From contig DATFYM010000248.1 of the NCBI GenBank assembly GCA_035315065.1, forward strand, positions 1 to 41,615: DNA of 41,615 nucleotides, read 5' to 3'. The translations under genes and the position numbers were made by a program. Position 1 is the first letter of the stretch. Every line of letters starts with the position of its first letter. Positions 24,258 through 34,787 of the stretch are shown piece after piece. A model generated the notes under the pieces. It ran no database searches, had not been told where the DNA came from, and saw nothing but the letters and a program-made list of their open reading frames with translations. This stretch comes from DATFYM01 sp035315065 (GTDB taxonomy: Bacteria > Acidobacteriota > Terriglobia > UBA7540).

Positions 24258-25403
24258 TCACAGCTTGCGGATAAAGTTCTTCCCCGGCAACTGCCGGATC
24301 AACCCGTTCATCTCCAGGTGAAGCAAAGCCGTCAGCACGCGGGGCTGCGAAAGCGACACCGCCCCGCAGATGGAATCCACAAACAGCGCCTCGTCCAGAC
24401 GAAGCGCCTCGAACACCAGTTTCTGCTCCGGGGTCAACGATTGCTCGAAGAGCGACGGACCGCCGCCCGGAGCGGTCTGGTCCAGCGCATCGGCTGGCGC
24501 CCCCACCGGAGGCAATAGCCGCTCGCGAACGGAAGCCGGAAACTCCTCGATGACGTCGATCCACTGGTCCACGAGCTTGGCGCCCTGCTTGATCAGGTGG
24601 TTGGGGCCGAAGCTCTGGGCCGAGGTGACGTTGCCCGGCACGGCAAACACTTCGCGATTCTGTTCGAGCGCGAGGCGCGCCGTGATGAGCGACCCGCTGT
24701 ACTCGGCGGCCTCCACAATCACGACGCCAAGAGCGACGCCGCTGATGATCCGGTTGCGGATGGGGAAATTCTCCGGGGCCGGCGACGTGCCCAGGGGAAA
24801 CTCCGAAATCACGGCGCCCGATTCCGCGATCCGGTCCGCCAGGTTCTTGTTTTCTCGCGGATAAAGCACGTCCAGGCCCGATCCCAGCACGGCCACGGTC
24901 CTGCCCTTGGCCTCCAATGCGCCGCGGTGGCAGGCCGAGTCGATCCCGCGGGCCAAGCCGCTCACAATCGTCAGCCGGCGCTGGGCCAGGTCGGCCGCCA
25001 GCCGGTGTGCCACCGAACTGCCATAAGCGGTGGGGCGGCGCGTTCCCACCATCGCCACAGCATATTCGGCCAGCGCCTCGACGTCGCCGCGCACGTAGAG
25101 CGCGAGCGGAGGGTCAGCGATCTGCTTCAGCAGAGGCGGGTAGCTGTCGCTCGAAAGCGGAACGAGCTGGAACCCCGCCTTGGCCGCCGCCTCGAGTTGC
25201 TTTTCAGCATCCTTCAGCCCGGCTTGAGCGAAGATCGCCTGCGCCACGGGCGCTCGCAGGCCGCAGCCTTCGAGTTCGGTGAGCGAGGCGTAATAGACCG
25301 CTTGCGGCGACCCGAATCGCTCGATCAGCCGATGGGCGCCACGCACACCCAAGCCCTCCACGTGAGCCAATCCCAGCCAGTACAGTGTACTGTCGTCAGC
25401 CAT
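24258..25403 (-). CDS. dprA: DNA-processing protein DprA
   Basis: 381 residues from ATG 25403. DprA binds incoming single-stranded DNA during natural transformation and loads RecA. The N-terminal helical domain (about 1-75) has LAHVEGLGVRGAHRLIERFG. The Rossmann-like DprA/Smf core carries VAMVGTRRPTAYGSSVAHRL, TIVSGLARGIDSACHRGAL, AVLGSGLDVLYPRENKNLAD and FPIRNRIISGVALGVVIVEA, with SGSLITARLALEQNREVFAV. A winged-helix segment ends the protein (about 318-381). GAGG touches the ATG, so the ribosome-binding site is poor. Other competence genes are not in the window. Confidence 0.97.
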   Translation of the reverse strand: MADDSTLYWLGLAHVEGLGVRGAHRLIERFGSPQAVYYASLTELEGCGLRAPVAQAIFAQAGLKDAEKQLEAAAKAGFQLVPLSSDSYPPLLKQIADPPLALYVRGDVEALAEYAVAMVGTRRPTAYGSSVAHRLAADLAQRRLTIVSGLARGIDSACHRGALEAKGRTVAVLGSGLDVLYPRENKNLADRIAESGAVISEFPLGTSPAPENFPIRNRIISGVALGVVIVEAAEYSGSLITARLALEQNREVFAVPGNVTSAQSFGPNHLIKQGAKLVDQWIDVIEEFPASVRERLLPPVGAPADALDQTAPGGGPSLFEQSLTPEQKLVFEALRLDEALFVDSICGAVSLSQPRVLTALLHLEMNGLIRQLPGKNFIRKL

Positions 25404-26082
25404 CCTCGTCCGCCAACCGGCGTCACCGTTCCTTCAAAGCCCATCTACAATCGCAGAACCGGCAGCGGGAGCGCAAGGCAAAAGTCGTCGATCATCAGTT
25501 CTCAGTCATTACCTTTCGGTTTCAAAAACGTTGGCGCGCCGCCTTCCGCCCAGCGCCAACTATCCAAAACGATGGGTTCGTTCCCGTTTTTGACTAGCGC
25601 CGGTCCTTTGTTTTCAATCAACTCGGTGGCTTCATTTCTCAAAAATCGTCGTTTCCTTAGTTCTCAGTTTTCGGCCCTGAGTCCCATGTTTCTTAGCTTT
25701 GTTTTCGCTTTGTTTTTTGAGGCCCACCCTTTGTTTTCAATAACTCCCTAGCTCTGTTCCGTCAAAATCCGCCCGTGGAGTCGGTTAATGACAATAGACC
25801 GATAGCGATAGTTCGCCCCTGGATAGGTTGCCTCTGGCCTTCCAAAGGTTCAAGACCTCCCAGCCTACGGTTACTTTAGCATAGAGTACTATTGTGATAA
25901 ATTCGATTGTTTTTGGCAGGACGATCTCAGATTTCGCAGATTCGGCAGATTGCCGAGGAGGCACGTTGAGGGGAACCAGGAAATCCAGGGCTGACGGCAA
26001 CAGCAGGATTTCCCGATCCTTCATATCTTTGAATCCGTATAATCTGCGCGATCTCAGGATTGACTTCTATTGCCCTGGATCC
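25404..26082. other. Intergenic region with T-rich stretch and a decayed repeat
   Basis: About 680 bases. The part 25495-25745 is unusually rich in T on the plus strand (runs such as TTTGTTTTCGCTTTGTTTTT) and has no sound gene. AAAACGATGGGTTCGTTCCC then GTTTTTG near 25568-25594 resembles a small terminator, but no rightward gene feeds it. The right end holds repeat E4. Confidence 0.4.
25922..26062. repeat. Degenerate family E repeat (copy E4)
   Basis: Arms GATCTCAGATTTCGCAGATT then CGGCAGATT, and AATCCGTATAATCTGCGCGA then TCTCAGGATT. The centre differs from E1-E3. It lies 3' of the small membrane protein gene. Confidence 0.65.
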
Positions 26083-26409
26083 TCACAGGAAGCGGGAATG
26101 GAACTTGGCTTCGGCGTCGGGGCCTTGACGGCGGATGAACCATTCGCCCACATCAGCGGAGGTTTCCGCCAGGGTATCGTAAGCTGCCTTGGCTGCATGC
26201 GCGACGGTCGCGGTGGTCCTCACGCCTAGCCACACCGCCAAGAGCACCACTGAGCGTGCCGGCCTTGCGGGATCCAACTGAAGCCGATAGCGCGGCCCTT
26301 CCGTGGAATAGCACATCAAGACCATCCCCGTGTAGAGAACGACCGTAAGAATCACGGCCAGCTTCAAACCGTCCCACCCCATCGTCAGAACCAGATCGCT
26401 CGTCGCCAT
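26083..26409 (-). CDS. Small membrane-anchored protein of unknown function
   Basis: 108 residues from ATG 26409. One hydrophobic helix lies at about 14-34 (LKLAVILTVVLYTGMVLMCY), and a second moderately hydrophobic stretch, ARSVVLLAVWLGVRTTATVA, at about 51-70. The remainder is polar and ends FIRRQGPDAEAKFHSRFL. GGGAG lies about ten bases before the ATG. Codon use resembles its neighbours, which supports a real gene. I do not recognise a family. It is isolated between dprA and the kinase operon. Confidence 0.6.
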   Translation of the reverse strand: MATSDLVLTMGWDGLKLAVILTVVLYTGMVLMCYSTEGPRYRLQLDPARPARSVVLLAVWLGVRTTATVAHAAKAAYDTLAETSADVGEWFIRRQGPDAEAKFHSRFL

Positions 26410-26967
26410 TTGTCGTAATCTCCCTTAATCCCTTTCATCCGATTAGATTCAGCTCCAGTCGAAAACGATGGTTGTTCGCCAGTGCATAAGCAATTGATTA
26501 TCGATGCCGTGCTAACAACTCTGTGGCCCGGCGTCCTCGCGTTGAGACCTTCTCTTTGGCCGCGCCATCAGCCGCGCCCACCGGCTCAGGTTCAAGTCCA
26601 GCCGCCTCCCAGAGTCACAAGCAGGTTGGACGCGGTCGTCCGTCGGCTTCCGCCCACAGCTCCTCACGGCGGGGCGCTTGGCAGCCGATATAACCTCCTC
26701 GCTGCAGTTGAGCGTTCCTTCGCTCACCCAAGAAGGCGAGAAACTCGGCCAAAGAGGGCCATGGAATGTGACCCTTCGGTCGCAGGCGAAGCCCGCGTGA
26801 CGGAGAACGACGACGCTCCGTTGCCATAATTCGTCGTTACTTCGCCTAGCCCATTCGTGCCGTTGACTTGTGCAGCTTCTTGGAGTACGCTCGCGGCAGA
26901 GATCGATCAGGAAGGGGTAGTCCTGCCGGACAAGGGGACTTCCTCAACAATTGCGGGGCGGTGTTGC
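26410..26967. other. Kinase operon upstream region
   Basis: About 560 bases, G+C-rich, containing only short frames (such as 26615-26827 on the minus strand) with no ribosome-binding site or recognisable motif. GGTTCAAGTCC near 26589 mimics a tRNA T-loop, but no tRNA fold surrounds it. The kinase promoter candidate is at its right end. Confidence 0.4.
26863..26891 (+). promoter_or_regulatory. Candidate promoter for the kinase operon
   Basis: TTGACT (26863-26868), exactly 17 bases, TACGCT (26886-26891). The predicted leader is about 70 bases before the ATG at 26968. Confidence 0.45.
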
Positions 26968-28683
26968 ATGGCCCAAGTCGTTCGCACGGTAGGCAGGTAC
27001 GAGATTCTCTCAGAGCTCGGGCGGGGCTCAATGGGCGTGGTGTATCGCGCCCACGATCCGAGCATCGGACGCACCGTGGCCATCAAGATGTTGCTCACCG
27101 AGCGCATGGCCACCGGCGATTTCAGCGAGTATGTGGAGCGCTTCCACCGCGAGGCGCAGTCGGCAGGCGCGCTGGCACATCCCAACATCGTCACCATTTA
27201 TGATTTCGGCGAGGACAATGGCAACTATTACCTGGCCATGGAGTTTCTCGAGGGCAAATCGCTGGAGCGCCTGGTGCAGGAGCAGCCGCTGTTGCCGGTG
27301 GAGACCATCATTCCCATTTTCGATCAGGTCTGCAGCGCGCTAGACGTGGCCCACGCGCACGGCATCGTGCATCGTGATGTGAAGCCGGCCAACATTATGA
27401 TTCTCGAGAGCGGCCGGGTGAAGGTAACCGACTTCGGCATCGCCAAAGTGATGGCTGCGGAAATGACCCAGGCCGGTCAGGTGCTGGGCACGCCCAATTA
27501 CATGTCTCCCGAGCAGGTGCTGAACCGGCCGCTGGACGGGCGGTCCGACCTCTTCTCGCTGGGTGCCATTCTCTACGAACTGGTCACGGGTGAAAAACCT
27601 TTCGTCGGACAAAACATCACTACGGTGATCTACAAAATCATTCACGAGATGCCCATCCCGCCGCGCGAGCTCGATCCTGGTATTCATCCCGGCTTGAGCT
27701 TTGTGGTCGGCAAGGCGCTGGCCAAGAGCCCGGACCAGCGCTACCAGACGTGTTCGGAGCTCGCGAAAGACCTGAAGAATTACAAGAATATCGAAGGCGT
27801 GGTAACCGCCGGCGCCACCATGGTGATGAAAGCTCCGCGAGGCGCGGGGGAGGAAGTGTCTCAGGTCGAGGGCAGTGCCCGGGAACGCAGCGTCGCTGCG
27901 GCAGTCGCCCCAGTGGAGGTCCAGCCCGAAGCAGCGACGGCCACGGCGCCGCCGGTTTCGCGCGCCAAGCGCGGCTTGCGCCTTCCGTTGGCAGTGTGGT
28001 TGCTGAGCCTGCTGATCGTGCTGGGTGCCGGCACGGCGTATTACTTTCTGTTCTTCCGCAGCACGAATTCCACCTCGCCGGTCTCGACCTCGCAGCCAGC
28101 GAATCCTCCTGCTCCGAGTGCCTCGACCGTAGTGAAGGCGCCCGCTCCCGCACCGAAGAAGGTGGAGGCCACTTCCAAGCCGCCCCTCACCGACACTTCT
28201 CGAAGCGCGGCGGGCACGAAATCACAAACCGGAGAACTGCAAGTCTCCAGTAAACCCGAAGGCGCCGAAATCTTCGTCGACCAGGAAGACAAGGGCGCCA
28301 CACCGAAGCGCTTGCGTCTGGCGACCGGTTCGCATACCTTCTCCCTCAAGCTCGACGGCTGGCAGACGCATTCAGAGGATATCCAAGTGAAGGCGGGCGC
28401 CAAGCTCCGCCGCGAAAACATAAAATTGGCGGCGGCCCCGGCGCCGGCCCCGACGCCGGGCGCTCCCTCCAACCGCGGCACGGTTCATGTCCTCACCAAC
28501 CCCTCGGGGGCCAGCGTCTACGTGGATGAATCGTTTGCGGGCAAAACGTCGGCTAGCTTTGACTTGGCCGTCGGGCCTCACAAGGTCTTGCTGTCGCTCC
28601 CCCCCTACAAGCCGAAGAAATTTGACATCAACGTGACGGCGGATAAGCCGTATGAAATCAACTGGAACTTTGAGAATCCGTAG
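26968..28683 (+). CDS. Transmembrane serine/threonine protein kinase with two PEGA repeats
   Basis: 571 residues from ATG 26968; the frame is open upstream to 26857, but the kinase domain starts directly here (GRYEILSELGRGSMGVVYRA). It is a PknB-type Hanks kinase. ATP lysine K40 in VAIKML, catalytic D137 in IVHRDVKPANIMIL, DFG D155, and an activation loop to GTPNYMSPEQVL are all intact. A Pro/Ala linker leads to a membrane helix (about 338-362, LPLAVWLLSLLIVLGAGTAY). Outside lie a Ser/Pro/Lys stretch and two PEGA domains, about 422-487 and 504-571 (VSSKPEGAEIFVDQEDKGAT; LTNPSGASVYVDESFAGKTS). PEGA units are thought to act as extracytoplasmic sensing or wall-associated modules. First of three co-directional genes encoding envelope proteins. 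Confidence 0.96.
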   Translation: MAQVVRTVGRYEILSELGRGSMGVVYRAHDPSIGRTVAIKMLLTERMATGDFSEYVERFHREAQSAGALAHPNIVTIYDFGEDNGNYYLAMEFLEGKSLERLVQEQPLLPVETIIPIFDQVCSALDVAHAHGIVHRDVKPANIMILESGRVKVTDFGIAKVMAAEMTQAGQVLGTPNYMSPEQVLNRPLDGRSDLFSLGAILYELVTGEKPFVGQNITTVIYKIIHEMPIPPRELDPGIHPGLSFVVGKALAKSPDQRYQTCSELAKDLKNYKNIEGVVTAGATMVMKAPRGAGEEVSQVEGSARERSVAAAVAPVEVQPEAATATAPPVSRAKRGLRLPLAVWLLSLLIVLGAGTAYYFLFFRSTNSTSPVSTSQPANPPAPSASTVVKAPAPAPKKVEATSKPPLTDTSRSAAGTKSQTGELQVSSKPEGAEIFVDQEDKGATPKRLRLATGSHTFSLKLDGWQTHSEDIQVKAGAKLRRENIKLAAAPAPAPTPGAPSNRGTVHVLTNPSGASVYVDESFAGKTSASFDLAVGPHKVLLSLPPYKPKKFDINVTADKPYEINWNFENP

Positions 28684-28725
28684 GGGAGGCTGCGACGAGC
28701 GGCCCGCCCAAGAAGGAAGGGAACC

Positions 28726-29376
28726 ATGACGAGAAAGCTTGCCATCACTGCTCTGTTGATTCTCGGTTGTGCCGGCCTGTTGTCGGCCAAGATTAACGCC
28801 AAGGACCAGGAGTACTTTGACGGAAAGTTCCAGGAGCTTGCCGACCAGGCGAAACTGCTCAAGGCACAGCAGGACGCCTTGGCCGCGCAACTGAAGCAAT
28901 TAGCGGACACTCAGAAGGCACAGACCGACGCCCTGAACGAGCTCGCCAAGAGTCAGTCGCGCTTCGAGACGACCATCGAGCAGTTGCAGCACACCTTCAC
29001 TCAGCTTGAAGTCACGATTTCCACCCTCGCCAACAACAACACCCAGGACACCCAAGTCCTGAAGCAGGAGATCGAACAGTTGCGCGCTCTGGTGCAGGAG
29101 ACGGCGGGCGGGGGCGGTTCACTCGCACCCAAGAGGCCGGTGGTGGGGTACATCACCGCCGTCAGCGCCGACAATACGCTTACGGTGAGTCTCGGTTCAG
29201 GCAATGGCCTGAAGTCCGGCTCGCAACTCGGGCTTTACAAAGCGAACGACCAGAACACGCGCGTGGGTACGCTCGAAGTTACCGACGTCGTCGATCAGGG
29301 CAGCGCGCACGCCAAGATCAAGATCCTGAACACCGGCGTGCAGCCCGAGGATTTGGACGTGGTCAAGCCGGACTAA
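28726..29376 (+). CDS. Exported coiled-coil protein with C-terminal beta domain
   Basis: 216 residues, with AAGGAAGGG close to ATG 28726. The signal peptide is about 1-21 (MTRKLAITALLILGCAGLLS). Residues 25-125 are a long Gln/Leu/Ala-rich coiled coil (FQELADQAKLLKAQQDALAA; FETTIEQLQHTFTQLEVTIS). After a GGGGS linker, about 138-216 form a beta domain: YITAVSADNTLTVSLGSGNG, LKSGSQLGLY, VGTLEVTDVVDQGSAHAKI. The second part resembles the C-terminal domain of FlgT-type envelope proteins; that is pattern similarity only. It begins 42 bases after the kinase and is likely co-transcribed. It could be a periplasmic partner of the PEGA domains, which is inference. Confidence 0.85.
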   Translation: MTRKLAITALLILGCAGLLSAKINAKDQEYFDGKFQELADQAKLLKAQQDALAAQLKQLADTQKAQTDALNELAKSQSRFETTIEQLQHTFTQLEVTISTLANNNTQDTQVLKQEIEQLRALVQETAGGGGSLAPKRPVVGYITAVSADNTLTVSLGSGNGLKSGSQLGLYKANDQNTRVGTLEVTDVVDQGSAHAKIKILNTGVQPEDLDVVKPD

Positions 29377-29377
29377 G

Positions 29378-29430
29378 GTTCGAAACTCGAAATTGGAAAA
29401 TCGAAAATCGCCCTTCCAGTTTCGATCTCC
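29378..29430. repeat. Short degenerate palindromic repeat (family J)
   Basis: GTTCGAAACTCGAAATTGGA then AAATCGAAAATCG, followed by CCCTTCCAGTTTCGATC. Word repeats of TCGAAA type and a shortened complementary arm. It sits right after the stop of the coiled-coil gene. Confidence 0.55.
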
Positions 29431-29483
29431 TTAGAATCTCCCATGTTGTAACCGGTACTGATCGAGGCAGTCCCCGATCTCCC

Positions 29484-31050
<1,567 letters not shown>

Positions 31051-32574
31051 TTACCTCGGCACCATCGACAGAATCTTCATCTGCCCTTTGTCTTTGACCA
31101 TCAACAACTGGTAGAGCGGCACATTGATGGCCGTCAGTTCGGTGCCGGCTGGGTAGCCGAAGCACGGTTGGTCGCATTTCACGGCCCAGGGTTTCATCAG
31201 GTCGTCGGACCGCGGCGGCGCGGCGGCGCTTCCGGCAGGCAGCGGCGGCATGAGCCCGGCTGGCAATTGCTGGGCGAGCGTGCTGACTGCGTCGCCGAGA
31301 GGCCCCAGCAGGCTGCGAAGCTGGTCGGCGCTGGCGATGGGGCTCGCCGCCGCTCCGGTGAGATTCGACTTCAGCATCTTTGCCAGATCGTCGGGCAACA
31401 GCACGCTCGCCGCGCTCAGCAGGCTCTCGAGGCTGGCGGAGGCCGCGGGGTTCGCCGCTTCCAGCGAGTAGAGGTTGTTGGTGAGCGCGAAGAAGCGCTC
31501 CAGATCCTGGTGGCTGAGCTGGGCGGCGGCATCGGGCGCCAGGTTGGTGAGCGGATTGTTGGACTTGTCGGCCAGATACCGGTCGAGGAAATCGCTGGCG
31601 AACAAGTTCTTCACCACGGGCTGCAGGTCGCGCGCGTCTCCCGCCTGCTTCAGGAACTGATCGGCAAGATTAACCGCGTCTCTCGCCTGCTCGGTGGAGA
31701 GGGTCGAGGGTGGGGCCGGGGCCTTCTCTTCCGCTTCCAAGACGGCCGCCTTCTTCACCTCAAAACCGGGCTCGCCGAATTTGCGCACGTAGCTGGGTCG
31801 CCACTGCCGCGGATCGGAATTCACGTAGGTGAGGTGGCGCGGGTTGGGGATGACGCCCTTCCACGGCGCGTAGGCGTCGATGTCCATGTCGGCGATGCTG
31901 CCTTCCAGACGGTAATTCCACTGGAGGCGCGGCACGTTCATGACGCTGGTGTAGCACTGGGTGTCGTAGCCGCGATGGAGCGACCCGCCAATATCGCCTT
32001 TGTCGAACCTGACGTTGCCTGTTTCGGTCTCGCCGCCGGCGCGCTCGATTTTGAAGCCGCCGCCGGCCTGCCGCCACTGCTGAAACTGCCCGGCGTCGAC
32101 GAAGAAGTAGACCCGGTCGCCGTGTAGTTCGTCAATCCCCTTCGTGATATCGAGCGAGTGGATCCAGTTGCCGCCTCCCAGGTCGAGCCAGGTCTCGGAA
32201 TGAGCGTGCGTGAGGGCCAGGAACGCCGCCGCGTAGTCGTTATGTTCCAGGGTCAGTTTGCGCCAGTCGCGGTCAGAGGGATCGACGGAGGCACCGGCGA
32301 GGCCCTGCAAAGTCTTCCCGAGCGACGGCTTCTCGGTGGGCGCCGCGCCGGCGGTCCTCTGGAAGTAATCCTTCAGGAGCGCTTGCTGCTTCGGCGTCAA
32401 CTCGTTCCAGGGCCTGAAATCCACCGCCTGGTAATGGGTTCCGATTTCCTCCGGAGTCTCCTGAGCGCTGAGGTGGCCGCCCGCGACGCTTGCGAAGACG
32501 AGGACGCCAACGAGAAACGTCGCGACGCGCCATCGCGAGGCGGCTTGCGTGTCGCAACGCTTGATTCTTGACAC
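31051..32574 (-). CDS. Large exported protein of unknown function
   Basis: About 507 residues if started at GTG 32574, which gives a normal signal peptide (RVATFLVGVLVFASVAGGHL, then SAQ). The frame stays open to 32901, and an ATG at 32760 has the better ribosome-binding site (GGAGG four bases upstream), but translation from there crosses repeat K and buries the signal peptide about 80 residues in. So the original start has probably been split from the gene by the repeat. The body has an aromatic-rich region (DFRPWNELTPKQQALLKDYF; HSETWLDLGGGNWIHSLDIT; YVNSDPRQWRPSYVRKFGEP), a helical Ala/Leu/Ser-rich region, and a C-terminal KCDQPCFGYPAGTELTAINV segment. I recognise no domain. Predicted periplasmic or secreted. 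Confidence 0.75.
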   Translation of the reverse strand: MSRIKRCDTQAASRWRVATFLVGVLVFASVAGGHLSAQETPEEIGTHYQAVDFRPWNELTPKQQALLKDYFQRTAGAAPTEKPSLGKTLQGLAGASVDPSDRDWRKLTLEHNDYAAAFLALTHAHSETWLDLGGGNWIHSLDITKGIDELHGDRVYFFVDAGQFQQWRQAGGGFKIERAGGETETGNVRFDKGDIGGSLHRGYDTQCYTSVMNVPRLQWNYRLEGSIADMDIDAYAPWKGVIPNPRHLTYVNSDPRQWRPSYVRKFGEPGFEVKKAAVLEAEEKAPAPPSTLSTEQARDAVNLADQFLKQAGDARDLQPVVKNLFASDFLDRYLADKSNNPLTNLAPDAAAQLSHQDLERFFALTNNLYSLEAANPAASASLESLLSAASVLLPDDLAKMLKSNLTGAAASPIASADQLRSLLGPLGDAVSTLAQQLPAGLMPPLPAGSAAAPPRSDDLMKPWAVKCDQPCFGYPAGTELTAINVPLYQLLMVKDKGQMKILSMVPR

Positions 32575-32745
32575 CCCCTCAGCCCCGGCCCCTATCGCCC
32601 AAAGGGGGCGAGGGGAGGGTAAATGGAGGGCTTTTGCTCGAATGCTTTCAGCAACGTGGAATAAGCCCGATCCCACATGAACTCCTCCCCCGCCAACTCT
32701 CCCCTCGCCCCCTTTGGAGGAGAGGGGCGGGGGGTGAGGGGGTGG
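32571..32745. repeat. Family K G+C-rich palindromic repeat at a gene 5' end
   Basis: Left CACCCCCTCAGCCCCGGCCC then CTATCGCCCAAAGGGGGCGA; right CTCCCCTCGCCCCCTTTGGA then GGAGAGGGGCGGGG then GTGAGGGGG. Arms are complementary over about 50 bases, with a centre of about 80 bases. It lies between the best ribosome-binding site and the signal-peptide codons of the 31051-32574 gene. Confidence 0.85.
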
Positions 32746-32861
32746 CTCGTCGATGGTCATTCTTCCTCCGTTAGGGCTTGCTGACTTCCGTAGATGCTTT
32801 CGAGCCGGTAGTTCCCACACAGTCCAAAAACGCTCGCCTCTCCTGCTGCAATTGACAAACC

Positions 32862-32871
32862 ATGATACACT
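32862..32871 (+). promoter_or_regulatory. Possible extended -10 promoter for the 32962 gene
   Basis: ATGATACACT holds a TGnTAnnnT extended -10 (TGATACACT). TTGACA at 32853-32858 is too close to be its -35. The A+T-richer leader runs about 90 bases to the ATG. Confidence 0.28.
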
Positions 32872-32961
32872 AGAGGTGCATTCGAGTGGTGCTTGCATCA
32901 TGAGGGTCGAATGCCGTCGCGGAAGCGATGAATCTTTAATCGTCCGTTAAAGGAGGTTACT

Positions 32962-33543
32962 ATGGCCGCAAAGCAAGCGTCGCCAAAGGGCGACGCGCCC
33001 GTATCTCGTTATCCGCGTCTCGCTCCCAACGAAAGAGTATTAGCTTCCTACAAGCAGCTTTCCCTTGCTGCAAACAGCCTAAACAGTGCTTCTGATGAAT
33101 TAGGGAAGGCGATATCCGTTCTGGATGAGGCACTCAAGCGACTCAACCTAGGTGTCTCCGCGTGGGTGCAACTGAGCACTGGCGGAGGTGACATTACCTC
33201 CAATTGGTGGAGCCGAAACGTCGGCTATACAAAAATCGGCGATAAGTGGGGCCTCGCGCTTAACACAGAGAGTGGCGATTACCAATATCCCGATCAGGAC
33301 TCGGAGGAAACTTGGCTATTCAACGAGGCCCCTCGTTGGATGCGCATCGAAGCCGTTGGAAGAATTCCCGATCTGTTGGAAGCCTTGCTGAAGGCGGCAG
33401 AGGATACAACTAAGAAGATTAAGGACAAGACAGCGCAAGCATACGAACTCGCCGTAGCGATGAGCAAGGTAGATGAAGAAGCTCAGCAAGAAGCTCAGCC
33501 CGCAGAGGGCGCAGAGGGGGAACCCCATGCACAACCTGCTTAA
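32962..33543 (+). CDS. Soluble protein of unknown function
   Basis: 193 residues with an excellent ribosome-binding site (AAAGGAGG seven bases before ATG 32962). There is no signal peptide. The N-terminal third is Ser/Pro/Arg-rich, then helical (YKQLSLAANSLNSASDELGK, AISVLDEALKRLN). The middle has WVQLSTGGGDITSNWWSRNV and YTKIGDKWGLALNTESGDYQ, reading as a small beta sheet. The next helix, IPDLLEALLKAAEDTTKKIK, leads to an acidic Glu/Gln/Ala tail. Base composition is A+T-richer than the flanking conserved genes. No family recognised. It overlaps the next gene by 17 bases, so translational coupling is likely. Confidence 0.75.
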   Translation: MAAKQASPKGDAPVSRYPRLAPNERVLASYKQLSLAANSLNSASDELGKAISVLDEALKRLNLGVSAWVQLSTGGGDITSNWWSRNVGYTKIGDKWGLALNTESGDYQYPDQDSEETWLFNEAPRWMRIEAVGRIPDLLEALLKAAEDTTKKIKDKTAQAYELAVAMSKVDEEAQQEAQPAEGAEGEPHAQPA

Positions 33544-33748
33544 CGGGCTTCCCGAGGCAATAAACCGCGTCTTCGATGCGCTCGAATTAATCGCTGTGCG
33601 TTTGGTGCTTTTGGGGCTGATTGTGCTGAGTGCGCACAGGTTGTTCTTTCGGGACTTTCATCTTAGGAGAAGGCGAGCGCCCGGTAAACGGTTGCAGGAC
33701 TCACTTGGAGACGGGAAGCGACGGACTGGGGGGCCTCGCCCTGTTTAA
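33527..33748 (+). CDS. Small single-pass membrane protein
   Basis: 73 residues from ATG 33527, with GAGGGGGAA four bases upstream, overlapping the end of the preceding gene. One hydrophobic helix (AVRLVLLGLIVLSAHRLFF) is followed by a strongly basic tail (HLRRRRAPGKR). The frame is open a further 18 codons, but those are the out-of-frame end of the upstream gene. Function unknown; its coupling suggests it works with the 32962 protein. Confidence 0.6.
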   Translation: MHNLLNGLPEAINRVFDALELIAVRLVLLGLIVLSAHRLFFRDFHLRRRRAPGKRLQDSLGDGKRRTGGPRPV

Positions 33749-33875
33749 TCGGCTTCCGGGGCGTGGCCGAGATCTTTCGTTAGTTGTAAGTTGGGTCGTC
33801 TGACCGAAACACGATGGAATTCTACAGAGGATGGCCCGACCGCGCCGCTACGAAAGAACTAAACTGCCCAGTACG

Positions 33876-34787
33876 CTAAATTCCGATGATCAGATCATAC
33901 TTGTCACCCGGCAACAAGTAGCGGCGTAGTTCTGGTCTTTTTTCTGCTTTGATCCCAATTGAGTTCAAGGCATCTATTGTTTTCTGCTCCACTCCTGAAC
34001 TGTCTGGGTTCTGATCCGTCCAGGAGACGCCTACTACCCCTGAGTATGGAATCCCAATAAAAGAAGGGATCGTATCGCTGACCTTTGCAAAGGCCCTTAT
34101 GAATGACCAGCAGGAGGCGGAGGTATCTTCTTCGCCGCAAATGACATTAATCCTGATCTTTAGGCCGGGCAAGCTAGCCACAAGGTCGTGCTCCTGACTC
34201 TGGCTGAGCACTGGGCGGGGTGGGGGTCCAAGGTTGACGTAGACGGTATCGGCCGTTATGCAGTTTGAGGTCTGCCGATTGTTATTGCCTCCCACTTGGA
34301 CGTTGCTGCATGGTCCAGTGGTGATGCGGGGCTCGATCTTCATCCCGGCCAACTTCTCGGCCAGAGCGACGATTATCGTGTCAATTCCGTCCAGCCGATC
34401 TTTGCCAATAATTTCCTCGATGGCTGCGGGTGACCCTAGTGTTTGGCGACTCTTGATAATGGCGTCCGCCTCCGAAGGGCTCAGCTTGAAAATCCCCGTG
34501 AGGTCACGCTTCGAAGCTCCGCCGAGGACCGCGCGGCGCACGTCGGTTGTCGTCGCGAACTTCTTTCTGTTTCTTGCGTCTGTGATGTTTTGCGTAGTGT
34601 CGGGACTCAGCTTCAGATTAATCAAGTCAGTCGCAGACGCCTTGGTGAAAGCGCCAACAGCACACTCCTCGTAGCAGGCGGTTGGCCAAGGGTATAGCTT
34701 GCACTCGCATTTACTCGTCTGAGTGCGTACCGGACGCGTCAGGCACAGCACGAGCAGCAATGCAGTCACACACTTGCCGGTCATCAT
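33876..34787 (-). CDS. Exported Cys-containing protein of unknown function
   Basis: 303 residues from ATG 34787 (or 34784), overlapping the stop of the upstream membrane gene as ATGA, so the two are translationally coupled. Signal peptide MMTGKCVTALLLVLCLTRPV then RTQ. The mature start has a Cys cluster (KCECKLYPWPTACYEECAVG). Residues about 55-165 are helical, with helix-hairpin-helix-like LSPSEADAIIKSRQTLGSPA and IGKDRLDGIDTIIVALAEKL. The last 110 residues (LPGLKIRINVICGEEDTSAS through DKYDLIIGI) are alpha/beta and resemble small sensor-like domains often found behind membrane helices in bacterial hypothetical proteins; this likeness is weak. A+T-richer than average. Function unknown. Confidence 0.72.
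   Translation of the reverse strand: MMTGKCVTALLLVLCLTRPVRTQTSKCECKLYPWPTACYEECAVGAFTKASATDLINLKLSPDTTQNITDARNRKKFATTTDVRRAVLGGASKRDLTGIFKLSPSEADAIIKSRQTLGSPAAIEEIIGKDRLDGIDTIIVALAEKLAGMKIEPRITTGPCSNVQVGGNNNRQTSNCITADTVYVNLGPPPRPVLSQSQEHDLVASLPGLKIRINVICGEEDTSASCWSFIRAFAKVSDTIPSFIGIPYSGVVGVSWTDQNPDSSGVEQKTIDALNSIGIKAEKRPELRRYLLPGDKYDLIIGI

Noticed and set aside
25568..25594. Small terminator-like hairpin with a T run
   Set aside because: No rightward gene ends upstream of it, and the stem is short with a bulge.
26575..26615. tRNA-like T-loop GGTTCAAGTCC
   Set aside because: The stem beyond two pairs fails, and no anticodon arm, D arm or acceptor stem can be built around it.
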